Shown here: in pieces, positions 1 through 6,632 of the stretch
Position numbering within the stretch: position 1 is the stretch's first letter
Layout of the letters: every line of letters begins with the position of its first letter
NCBI GenBank assembly: GCA_002704345.1
Contig: PAGD01000024.1
Span: forward strand, 16,432-38,800
Direction of reading: 5' to 3'
DNA from: Rhodobiaceae bacterium
GTDB taxonomy: Bacteria > Pseudomonadota > Alphaproteobacteria > MED-G09
Length of the DNA: 22,369 nt
Notes under the pieces: generated by a model
What the model was told of the DNA's origin: nothing
The model's database searches: none
What the model saw: the letters and a program-made list of their open reading frames with translations, nothing else
Made by a program: the position numbers and the translations under genes

Positions 1-1047
1 AACACTAGTATGGCTGAGTTAGCCCTTAACAATGGTCTCGTAGATAAATTAATGACTAGGGTAGAAGTTGAAAAATATTTAGCTGATCAATTTCCTGATG
101 AAAAGAATGATTGGAAATTTATCCATTATCGGGATTATGAACAAAATTCGCCTGAAAAAAATAAAAATATTATTGGTTTAGTTTCTATAGCAGGAACAAT
201 TCTAGATGGAAGTCAGCCTAGGGGAAGCGCTGGTGGTGAGAATATTTCAGCAATGATTAAAGAAGCGCGTAATGAAAAGAATTTAAAAGCTCTAGTTCTA
301 AGAGTTAATACCCCTGGTGGTAGTGCATTTGCATCAGAAATTATAAGAGAACAAGTTTTGGCAATTAAAGATCGAGGTATTCCAATAGTTGTATCTATGG
401 GTGGTTTAGCTGCTTCAGGTGGATATTGGATTTCAGCTGATTCCGATTATATTTTTGCTCACGAGTCTTCTGTGACAGGTTCAATAGGAGTTGCTGCAAT
501 TTTGTTTGATGCTCAAGAAACTATTAAAAAGATTGGTTTGAATGAGGATGGTGTTAGTAATTCACCTTTTGCTGGATCTCTAAATAATGGAGTTCTTTTA
601 TCATCACCTTCAGAAGAAGTTGTTGATTTAATCCAAGGTAATGTTGATAGATTGTATAATGATTTTATCGAAATTGTTGCAAATGGCAGGGGTATATCTA
701 CTGAGGAGGCGAACTTGATTGCAAAAGGAAGAGTATGGTCTGGGATAGATGCACTTGAGGTTGGATTAATAGATCAAATTGGATCTCTTGATGATGCTAT
801 CGATAAAGCAAAAGATTTAGCAGCAATAAAAGATTATTATCTAAAGGAATATGACAAAACAAAGAATAATATTTCTTTGATAATAGAATTCTTAAATTTG
901 TTTTCTTATAAAAATGATTTAGAAATGAGAGATAATATTTATTTTAATCTCAAAAATGAACTTATTTCAATTTTTAAATGGTCAAAGAATCTTAACGATA
1001 GGAACCAACTTTATTATATTTGTGATGAATGTATTATAATCAATTAA
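1..1047 (+). CDS. sppA: Signal peptide peptidase SppA (protease IV), C-terminal part
   Basis: This is the 3' part of a gene that starts before the window. The frame is open to base 1, and the first in-window ATG (base 10) lies inside a helix-like segment rather than at a plausible start. SppA is an inner-membrane serine protease that degrades cleaved signal peptides in the periplasm. Visible motifs are VLRVNTPGGSAFASEIIR and SMGGLAASGGYWIS; the Ser codon at 415-417 matches the nucleophile of the Ser/Lys dyad. VTGSIGV follows, as in E. coli SppA. In the long 67-kDa type the catalytic Lys is in the N-terminal repeat, which lies outside the window. The segment before IIGLVSIAGTI matches the linker of that long type. 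The last 70 or so residues are Asn/Lys-rich and not conserved in any way I recognise. Family assignment is firm; total length is unknown. Confidence 0.93.
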   Translation, partial: NTSMAELALNNGLVDKLMTRVEVEKYLADQFPDEKNDWKFIHYRDYEQNSPEKNKNIIGLVSIAGTILDGSQPRGSAGGENISAMIKEARNEKNLKALVLRVNTPGGSAFASEIIREQVLAIKDRGIPIVVSMGGLAASGGYWISADSDYIFAHESSVTGSIGVAAILFDAQETIKKIGLNEDGVSNSPFAGSLNNGVLLSSPSEEVVDLIQGNVDRLYNDFIEIVANGRGISTEEANLIAKGRVWSGIDALEVGLIDQIGSLDDAIDKAKDLAAIKDYYLKEYDKTKNNISLIIEFLNLFSYKNDLEMRDNIYFNLKNELISIFKWSKNLNDRNQLYYICDECIIIN

Positions 1048-1055
1048 TCTTATAC

Positions 1056-1084
1056 TTGCTCGATAACGTCTATAGGGTTATAAG
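1056..1084 (+). promoter_or_regulatory. Candidate sigma70-type promoter of rpmF
   Basis: A -35 element TTGCTC at 1056-1061 and a -10 element TATAAG at 1079-1084 are separated by 17 bp. Transcription would start near 1091 and leave a leader of about 33 nt carrying the GGAG at 1113-1116. The -10 is good and the -35 is weak. In AT-rich DNA this is only a reasonable candidate, but rpmF needs a promoter and the sppA-rpmF gap is only 76 bp. Confidence 0.4.
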
Positions 1085-1123
1085 TCCTTCAAGTAAATTA
1101 TAATTTTAAATCTGGAGTTTAAA

Positions 1124-1309
1124 ATGGCAGTTCCAAAAAGGAAGATTAGCCCTTCTCGTCGAGGAAAGAGAAGAGGTGGTCATCAGTCTGAAGTACCTAC
1201 ATATGTAGAAAATAAGGATTCTGGTGAACTTCATAGACCTCACCATATTGATCTTAAAACCGGTATGTACAAAGGCCGAAAGGTAATAGAGACAAAAGAA
1301 GCCAAATAA
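1124..1309 (+). CDS. rpmF: 50S ribosomal protein L32
   Basis: This 61-residue protein has the full L32 pattern: [17 protein letters not shown] at the start, then the [12 protein letters not shown] and [17 protein letters not shown] segments typical of alphaproteobacterial L32. L32 is a small component of the large ribosomal subunit. There are no Cys pairs, so it is the zinc-free form, as in other proteobacteria. The ATG at 1124 is preceded by GGAG at 1113-1116, 7 nt away. In many bacteria rpmF leads a plsX-fabH operon. Here it is followed by a transporter gene in the same frame, with only 6 nt between the rpmF stop and that gene's TTG start, so the two are probably cotranscribed and translationally coupled. 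Confidence 0.98.
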   Translation: MAVPKRKISPSRRGKRRGGHQSEVPTYVENKDSGELHRPHHIDLKTGMYKGRKVIETKEAK

Positions 1310-1315
1310 TTTAAT

Positions 1316-2212
1316 TTGATATCACTATCTAAAATTAAAGGATCTATTTTATTATTAATTGCCTCATTAGTATGGGGTTCAACTTTTGTTCCACAGAAAA
1401 TCGCAATGGATTTCTGGTCACCTTTGCAATTTACATCATTTAGATTTCTAATTGGTGGTGTTATTTTATTATTATTTCTTAATATTAAAGAAATAAAAGT
1501 TAATAATAAGTTTCATTTTATAATATGCTCATCATCAAGTGGATTGATATTAGGGTTAGCAGCGTTATTTCAACAAATTGGTATAGTAAGCACATCTGCT
1601 ACTAATGCAGGTTTCTTTACTGGTTTGTACGTTTTGATGGTGCCTCTTATTGGCATTTTTCTTTTGAAAATTCCTCATTGGTCTATTTGGCCTTGTGTAG
1701 TTATTTGTTTTTTTGGTTCTATTTTATTAGGTACATCCAAAGAAAGTTTATTTTCTCTAGATTTAAATATTGGAGATATTTGGGTGATTATTAGTGCATT
1801 ATTTTGGGCAATGCACCTTCATATCGTATCATACTCTGTGAAACGTTTTCCTGTTCTTATTTTTTCTATTCTTCAGTTTTTATTATGCGGAACTTTTTTA
1901 TTTTCATACGGAATTTTATTTCAAAAAGATCTGATATTTAATTTTGAAAGTATCAATAGTTATGCAATTTTTACATTGCTTTACTGTTCTTTAGGATCAG
2001 TTTGTATAGGCTTTACTCTTCAAATGTTTGGCCAGAGATTAGTTTCACCAACTCCGGCTGCACTTATAATGAGTTCTGAGGCAGTTTTTGCAGCTATTTT
2101 TGGCTGGCTTATTCTCTCTGAAGTACTAAATCTCAAAGGTCTTGTAGGAGCGAGCTTAATTCTTCTTGGAATATTGTTGGTTCAGATTTTGCCTAAATTA
2201 AGGATCAACTAA
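1316..2212 (+). CDS. EamA/DMT-family transporter
   Basis: This 298-residue, highly hydrophobic protein has about ten predicted membrane helices arranged as two EamA repeats. The first begins with LIASLVWGSTFVPQKIA and the second near GDIWVIISALFWAMHLHIV. The loop LVSPTPAALIMSSEAVFAAIFGWLILSE is the classic end of the second EamA domain. Members of the drug/metabolite transporter superfamily export amino acids, metabolites or drugs across the inner membrane; the substrate cannot be read from sequence. The chosen start is TTG at 1316, because no in-frame ATG lies between the rpmF stop (1307-1309) and the first helix. A GAAG in the rpmF tail could serve as ribosome binding site. The gene ends 5 bp from the convergent gloB stop. 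Family is sure, function is not. Confidence 0.9.
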   Translation: MISLSKIKGSILLLIASLVWGSTFVPQKIAMDFWSPLQFTSFRFLIGGVILLLFLNIKEIKVNNKFHFIICSSSSGLILGLAALFQQIGIVSTSATNAGFFTGLYVLMVPLIGIFLLKIPHWSIWPCVVICFFGSILLGTSKESLFSLDLNIGDIWVIISALFWAMHLHIVSYSVKRFPVLIFSILQFLLCGTFLFSYGILFQKDLIFNFESINSYAIFTLLYCSLGSVCIGFTLQMFGQRLVSPTPAALIMSSEAVFAAIFGWLILSEVLNLKGLVGASLILLGILLVQILPKLRIN

Positions 2213-2217
2213 CTATT

Positions 2218-3021
2218 TTACCAGTCATTCCTTAATTCTCTAAGTCTAAGAAATACTTCTTTCATCCCAGGATTTTCAGAAAGTTCAGGAAATATCTTTC
2301 TTAAATTTTCAATAACATCAGTATTTTTTAAGCGGAAGAAAGTATTTACTTCTTTTTCTATACTTAGAGTTGAAACAAGTTGATTATTTGGATCTTTTAT
2401 CTGATCCCTATTTATCATTTTTTGCGCTTTAATATTTCCAGGCTCTCTATCAAGAGTAAATTTTAAATTATTTTCCCAATAATCATGACCTGGATAAATT
2501 TTTGTATGATCCGGTAAATGGAATAATTGATTAACAAAAGTCTCATAAAGATCTTCAGGATTTCCTCCACCCTTACAATGTCCTACGCCAGCGTTAAAAA
2601 GTGTATCGCCACAAAAAAGAGCAGGCGTGTCATTATTTGCAAATAAACACACATGACTCATTGTATGACCAGGTGTATCTAAGACGTCTAATTCAATTGT
2701 TTTACCAATTTTAATTCTATCACCAGCTTTTAAGCCAATATCTATATTCTCAATTGTATCTTTCGCATTTTGATGAGCAAGAAGCTGAGCGCCTGTTTTC
2801 TCAATTAATTGTTGATTCCCGCCAATATGATCCCAATGTTCATGTGTATTTAATATTTTTGTTATTTCCCAACCATTTTTCTTACTAACGGAGAGACATT
2901 GCTCATAATCCAGTGGGTCAATTGCCATCGCTTCTCCTGATTTAGGGCAAACGATTAAATAATTAAAGTTACGAAATTTATTAGCCGTCCAAATTTGTTG
3001 TACTATCAAAAGAGTCTCCAT
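2218..3021 (-). CDS. gloB: Hydroxyacylglutathione hydrolase (glyoxalase II)
   Basis: Glyoxalase II hydrolyses S-lactoylglutathione to lactate and glutathione, the last step of methylglyoxal detoxification in the cytoplasm. The 267-residue protein is a metallo-beta-lactamase-fold enzyme with all metal ligands visible: THEHWDH (H60, H62, D64, H65), the TPGHT His H119, FCGDT Asp D139, and YPGHD His H179. The C-terminal domain from about residue 193 (EPGNIKAQ..., then LVSTLSIEKEVNTFFR) matches the glutathione-binding HAGH C-terminal domain, which separates GloB from other family members. The usual THHHWDH has Glu in place of the second His; this position is not a ligand. It is divergent from a methyltransferase-like gene only 26 bp away, a pairing I recall from other alphaproteobacteria. 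Confidence 0.93.
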   Translation of the reverse strand: METLLIVQQIWTANKFRNFNYLIVCPKSGEAMAIDPLDYEQCLSVSKKNGWEITKILNTHEHWDHIGGNQQLIEKTGAQLLAHQNAKDTIENIDIGLKAGDRIKIGKTIELDVLDTPGHTMSHVCLFANNDTPALFCGDTLFNAGVGHCKGGGNPEDLYETFVNQLFHLPDHTKIYPGHDYWENNLKFTLDREPGNIKAQKMINRDQIKDPNNQLVSTLSIEKEVNTFFRLKNTDVIENLRKIFPELSENPGMKEVFLRLRELRNDW

Positions 3022-3047
3022 ATATGATATGATAATGAGTATATAAT

Positions 3048-3761
3048 ATGAAAAAAAATATTGATAATTTTAAAATCTTTTACTTAAGTTTTTTAGGAAA
3101 AACTGTATCAGATCTTTTATCTAAAAAAATTTTAGACATATGGAAACCAATAAATAACTCAAGGGTGGCAGCTATAGGTTTTTGTTCTCCTTATCTAAAA
3201 TCAATTAATAAAAAAACACAAAAAGTATTTTTTTTGATCCCTAGTTTACATGGTTTATATCATTTTGATGAGAATAATAAAAATCTAACTGTTTCAGTTA
3301 ATGAATATTTACTACCAATCGATGATTTATTCTTAGATAGACTATTGGTTATTCATAGTTTTGAGTATTTAATTGATCATCAAAAATTTTTGAGAGAAGC
3401 TTGGAGGACTTTGGATAAGAATGGAGAAATTCTTATTATTGTTCCTAATTCATTTGGTTTTTGGAGGCCTTATTATAAAAAAAATCTCTCTTCTCTTAGG
3501 ACATTTAGTTTTTCTGAGCTGAATTCCTTATTAATAAATAATTTTTTTACTCCTATCGATTTTAGTTATTCATTATTTTTTCCACCTACCAACAGCCAAT
3601 TAGTTCTTAAAAAAATTAATATTTTTGAAAAAGTTAGTAAGAGTTTTTTGAAATTCTTTTCAGGTATAATAATAGTTAGGGCAAGAAAAAATTACTCAGC
3701 AGCTGTTTTAAAAGAAAAAAAAATCATTAAAAGGAAGATAATGCAAAAAATTAGGTCTTAA
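3048..3761 (+). CDS. Methyltransferase-like protein with a degenerate SAM site
   Basis: This 237-residue protein resembles the class I SAM-dependent methyltransferase-like family found next to gloB in alphaproteobacteria. The later parts of the fold are clear: a post-II segment LLPIDDLFLDRLLVIHSFEYL (about 88-108), HQKFLREAWRTLDKNGEILIIVPN (about 111-134) and FGFW. The usual glycine-rich motif I is not normal. It reads AAIGFCSPYL (41-50) rather than VLDxGxGxG, and the acidic ribose-binding residue is not evident, so activity is uncertain. The ATG at 3048 lies in an AT-rich divergent spacer with only a weak ribosome binding site. The stop abuts the metW stop on the other strand with no base between. 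Substrate unknown. Confidence 0.72.
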   Translation: MKKNIDNFKIFYLSFLGKTVSDLLSKKILDIWKPINNSRVAAIGFCSPYLKSINKKTQKVFFLIPSLHGLYHFDENNKNLTVSVNEYLLPIDDLFLDRLLVIHSFEYLIDHQKFLREAWRTLDKNGEILIIVPNSFGFWRPYYKKNLSSLRTFSFSELNSLLINNFFTPIDFSYSLFFPPTNSQLVLKKINIFEKVSKSFLKFFSGIIIVRARKNYSAAVLKEKKIIKRKIMQKIRS

Positions 3762-4367
3762 TTATGATTTAATTAAAAATATAGCCTCCTCTGAAAATAA
3801 ATTTGAGAATTTATTTGGTATCCCATTATAAGACTTTGTCTTATTTGATGATAAAATAATAGTTTTTTCAATTTTAATGTTTAATTCTTTACAAAGGTTA
3901 ATAAAATCTAGAATAGTGCATAAATGAATATTTGGAGTGTCATGCCAATTATGTGCTAACTTTTTTGTCACTGGCATTTTTCCATTAATCGCGAGACTTA
4001 ATCTTATTTTCCAGTATCCAAAGTTAGGTATAGATACTATAGCTTTTTTACCAATCCTTATAAGTTCGGTAAGAATGAGTTTAGGCTGTCCGGTTGCTTG
4101 TATAGTTTGACTAAGGATCACACAATCAAATGATTGATTAGGATATAGTCCCAAATCTTTATCGGCATCACCTTGTATTGCAGATAATCCCCTGGCAACA
4201 CACTGATTTACTCTTTCTTGTTTGAGTTCAAGACCTTGCCCGATAACTTTTCTTTTTCTTTTTAATGAATCTAATAGTTCCCCATTACCACAGCCAATGT
4301 CTAAAACACGTGTTTCTCTGTCTACGAGTGAAGTAATTAACTCTAAATCTATTCTTTTATTGCTCAT
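3762..4367 (-). CDS. metW: Methionine biosynthesis protein MetW
   Basis: MetW is a methyltransferase-fold protein that accompanies MetX and is needed for full homoserine acylation in several proteobacteria. The 201 residues include VLDIGCGNGELL (21-32) as motif I. The MetW-specific stretches GLELKQERVNQCVARGLSAIQGDAD, FDCVILSQTIQA and SIPNFGYWKIRLSLAINGKMPVT also appear in fragments, followed by WHDTPNIHLCT. Its ATG overlaps the metX stop by one base (TGATG), so the two are translationally coupled. The stop at 3762 directly abuts the stop of the plus-strand neighbour. Assignment is very firm. Confidence 0.96.
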   Translation of the reverse strand: MSNKRIDLELITSLVDRETRVLDIGCGNGELLDSLKRKRKVIGQGLELKQERVNQCVARGLSAIQGDADKDLGLYPNQSFDCVILSQTIQATGQPKLILTELIRIGKKAIVSIPNFGYWKIRLSLAINGKMPVTKKLAHNWHDTPNIHLCTILDFINLCKELNIKIEKTIILSSNKTKSYNGIPNKFSNLFSEEAIFLIKS

Positions 4368-5500
4368 CAGACTTTAATTTCCTTAGATACTGCGTCTAAG
4401 AATCCTGTCATTGCAACATCAAACTCTGGTTCATCTAAAAGAAAGGCATCGTGACCTTTATCCGATTCAATATTTACAAAGCTAACATCTACTCCACCAG
4501 CGCTTAAAGCTCGAACAATCATAAGATTCTCTGAGGGCGGGTAAAGCCAATCACCAGTAAATGATGCAATTAGAAAGCGTGTTTTTGTTTTTTCAAAGAC
4601 CTCTGTTAGTGATTTTCCATGTGTTTTTTCAAGATCAAAATAATCCATAGCCCTTGTTATATACAAATAAGAGTTTGCATCAAAACGATCTACAAATGTT
4701 AGGCCTTGGTGTCTTAAATAACTCTCAATTTGAAAATCAGCATCAAATCCAAAGCTTATTTCTTTTTTATCTTGCAACCTTCTTCCAAATTTTTTTGTAA
4801 GAGAGGCTTCCGATAAATATGTGACATGAGCAGTCATTCTTGCAATTGAAAGACCTTTTGTTGGGCTTGTTCCAAGCTTAATATAATTTCCATTATTCCA
4901 ATCAGGATCAGCCATTATAGCCTGCCTACCTAACTCATGAAAGGCAATATTTTGAGCTGTATGTCTTGATGATGTTGCTATTGGAATAGCTGAGTGAAGT
5001 CTGTCAGGATATGAAGCTGCCCATTCTAAAACTTGCATACCTCCCATTGAACCACCAATAACTGATAATAGCTTTTCAATGCCTAAATGATTTATTAATC
5101 GAATTTGTGCATTGACCATATCAGAAATAGTAATCACTGGAAAACTTAATCCATATGCTTCATTAGTCTTCGGATCTATAGATGTTGGCCCAGTTGAGCC
5201 TATACAACCGCCAAGAACATTTGCACAAATTACAAAATATCTCTCGGTATCGATTGGCTTTCCTGGTCCAACCATTCTATCCCACCAACCATCTTTATTA
5301 GTTATAGGATTTTTGCTTGCCAAGAACTGATCTCCTGAAAGAGCGTGGCATACTATAATAGCGTTTGATTTGTTTTTATTGAGCTTACCATAGCTTTCAT
5401 AGGCTACAGTAAGCTCATCAATACTTGTTCCATTTTCAAGGAGAAGAGGTTTCTTTTCAGTAAAATATGAACACGGTAGTGTATTCTGTTCAAAAGTCAT
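4367..5500 (-). CDS. metX: Homoserine O-acyltransferase MetX
   Basis: MetX acylates L-homoserine, normally with acetyl-CoA, to start methionine synthesis by the sulfhydrylation or transsulfuration route. The 377-residue alpha/beta-hydrolase fold shows the triad: Ser151 in [12 protein letters not shown], Asp317 in FTGDWLYPP and His350 in [23 protein letters not shown] (94-105) is the family oxyanion region. Some proteobacterial MetX enzymes paired with MetW use succinyl-CoA, so the acyl donor cannot be fixed from these motifs. It is upstream of and overlapping metW. The 56-bp gap to ompW upstream contains no recognisable SAM riboswitch, only an AT-only palindrome and an AGAGG about 13 nt before the ATG. 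Confidence 0.96.
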   Translation of the reverse strand: MTFEQNTLPCSYFTEKKPLLLENGTSIDELTVAYESYGKLNKNKSNAIIVCHALSGDQFLASKNPITNKDGWWDRMVGPGKPIDTERYFVICANVLGGCIGSTGPTSIDPKTNEAYGLSFPVITISDMVNAQIRLINHLGIEKLLSVIGGSMGGMQVLEWAASYPDRLHSAIPIATSSRHTAQNIAFHELGRQAIMADPDWNNGNYIKLGTSPTKGLSIARMTAHVTYLSEASLTKKFGRRLQDKKEISFGFDADFQIESYLRHQGLTFVDRFDANSYLYITRAMDYFDLEKTHGKSLTEVFEKTKTRFLIASFTGDWLYPPSENLMIVRALSAGGVDVSFVNIESDKGHDAFLLDEPEFDVAMTGFLDAVSKEIKV

Positions 5501-5556
5501 AACAATAGAATAACCTCTTATTGGAGATATTAGAATAAATATTTATTTATATAATT

Positions 5557-6234
5557 CTAGAATCTCCATCCATAACCAATGCTTATTGCTAGTGGATCTA
5601 AATCAACTGATGCAGTTGCTATTCCAGCAGCCCCAGCGTTGATTACAGTATCAGTAGATAATGTATATTTTTTTATATCAATGTTAAAATAATTGTTATC
5701 ATTAATAACATAATCAAAGCCAATATTTAAAGCAAAACCAAAATCATCTTTATAACTTATGCCAACTGCATCACCAGGATTGTCATCATAAAAGAATGTG
5801 TAGTTTATTCCAGCACCGATATAAGGTAAGAATCTACTTTCACTGTTAAAGTGATATTGTAAGGTAAATGTTGGGGGTAAAACTTTCACTGTACCTAGAT
5901 TTACGTTACCAAGTGCAGTACCAACAGCTGATACACTGTGCTCAGTTGTCCCAAAAATTGCCTCAATTGCAATATTATCAGTTATAAAATATCTGATGTC
6001 TAATTCTGGAACAGTATCATCATCGACTTTAGCTTCACCCCCAATAGATGTTACAGAGTCAACATCTGGATCAAGATTTAAGACCTTCAGTCCAACAAGC
6101 CATTTACCTGCACTTTTAAATGCTTCATTTTCTTGAGCTTTAGAAACTTGCATAAAAGTTATAGAATTAATAAAGAATGCTACTGCCAATACTGGTAGTA
6201 ATTTAAAAAGTTTTTTAGAAATTGATGTTTTCAT
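5557..6234 (-). CDS. ompW: OmpW-family outer membrane beta-barrel protein
   Basis: OmpW proteins form eight-stranded barrels with a hydrophobic channel for small hydrophobic molecules across the outer membrane. The 225-residue product has a Sec signal peptide (MKTSISKKLFKLLPVLAVAF..., probable cleavage after SKA near residue 33). The family start of the mature chain is AGKWLVGLKVLNLDPD. VPELDIRYFITDNIAIE and the segment TFTLQYHFN...FLPYIGAGINYT match OmpW strands. The final GYGWRF ends in Phe, the signal for BAM-dependent barrel assembly. An AGAGAGG lies just before the ATG. It is the first gene of a minus-strand run with metX-metW, 56 bp ahead of metX; whether they share a transcript is unclear. 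Confidence 0.93.
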   Translation of the reverse strand: MKTSISKKLFKLLPVLAVAFFINSITFMQVSKAQENEAFKSAGKWLVGLKVLNLDPDVDSVTSIGGEAKVDDDTVPELDIRYFITDNIAIEAIFGTTEHSVSAVGTALGNVNLGTVKVLPPTFTLQYHFNSESRFLPYIGAGINYTFFYDDNPGDAVGISYKDDFGFALNIGFDYVINDNNYFNIDIKKYTLSTDTVINAGAAGIATASVDLDPLAISIGYGWRF

Positions 6235-6261
6235 TTTTTCCTCTCTTTAGTGCTTTAAGGA

Positions 6262-6289
6262 AATCTAGGGTGCACAATCTGAATATCAA
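6262..6289 (-). promoter_or_regulatory. Candidate promoter of ompW
   Basis: Read on the minus strand, TTGATA (6284-6289) and TAGATT (6262-6267) are separated by 16 bp. This would start transcription near 6255, about 20 nt before the ompW ATG at 6234. A strong AGAGAGG ribosome binding site falls in that leader. A perfect 5-bp inverted repeat (6297-6310) lies just upstream of the -35 and could bind a regulator. Confidence 0.4.
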
Positions 6290-6517
6290 ATACCCAGCTC
6301 TTATGAGAGCCATTCAAAAAATTACACTTGAGAAAAGAAAGGACCTTTTTTTTGCTTATAAGCCACATCATAATACCACCTTCGCAAGGTTATGCAGGTT
6401 GGCAGGGTTTTAACCCTCTCAAAATGTAATTTATCTTCTAATATTATTTTTAATAATTGTAAACTAAATTATATTTAGGCTCGATATTTAAAGTTATGAT
6501 ATAAGGATTTCCAAGAA

Positions 6518-6569
6518 GTTTAATTATATATATTAAACGTTTAATTTGAGAATAATTAACGATTATTCT
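6518..6569. promoter_or_regulatory. Nested palindromes upstream of hisC (possible operators)
   Basis: GTTTAAT (6518-6524) and ATTAAAC (6532-6538) form an inverted repeat with a 7-bp spacer. The second arm joins GTTTAAT (6539-6545) to make the perfect 14-bp palindrome ATTAAACGTTTAAT, so three half-sites follow one another. A second inverted repeat follows: AGAATAAT (6549-6556) and ATTATTCT (6562-6569), spacer 5 bp. All lie just upstream of the predicted hisC -35. Palindromes are easily met in AT-rich DNA, but two of 14-21 bp within 52 bp are suggestive of regulator binding. Confidence 0.35.
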
Positions 6570-6575
6570 AATATT

Positions 6576-6605
6576 TTGATAATAATACAGTAATCTAATT
6601 ATAAG
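6576..6605 (+). promoter_or_regulatory. Candidate sigma70 promoter of hisC-tyrA
   Basis: TTGATA (6576-6581) and TATAAG (6600-6605), 18 bp apart, each match the consensus at five of six positions. The start of transcription would be near 6612, giving a leader of about 20 nt before the hisC ATG, with a purine-rich AAGAGAAG as ribosome binding site. This is one of the two best promoter candidates in the window, the other being that of etfB. Confidence 0.5.
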
Positions 6606-6632
6606 ATATAAAAAAAGAGAAGTAATAAAGAA

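Larger units (their letters stand above)
6235..6632. other. Gene-free ompW-hisC divergent region with hairpin-dense patch
   Basis: This is the only stretch over 300 bp without a convincing gene. The ompW-proximal half (6241-6420) has about 39% G+C by hand count, and its last 60 bases about 48%, while the hisC-proximal half is strikingly AT-rich. The GC-richer half contains a run of short perfect inverted repeats: GCTCT/AGAGC at 6297-6310, AAAGG/CCTTT at 6338-6348, GCTTATAAGC at 6354-6363, ACCTT/AAGGT at 6378-6390 and AGGGT/ACCCT at 6404-6417. This looks like a structured RNA or a cluster of protein-binding sites, but I cannot match it to a known RNA family. I found no tRNA arm pattern. The AT-rich half holds nested palindromes and the hisC promoter, listed separately. 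Confidence 0.6.

Noticed and set aside
5112..5330. Plus-strand open frame of 72 codons
   Set aside because: It is antisense to the conserved centre of metX, with no motif or ribosome binding site.
5501..5556. Possible SAM riboswitch before metX
   Set aside because: SAM-II elements are common before alphaproteobacterial metX, but the 56-bp gap lacks the expected paired elements and conserved loops; it holds only an AT palindrome and a distant AGAGG.
6331..6355. A-rich/T-rich symmetrical hairpin as an intrinsic terminator
   Set aside because: AAAGG-A-CCTTT has almost no loop and only two G-C pairs; no gene ends next to it on either strand.
6222..6413. Plus-strand open frame of 63 codons overlapping the ompW start
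   Set aside because: No recognisable domain; it overlaps the ompW signal peptide and the predicted ompW promoter, and its composition is that of non-coding DNA.
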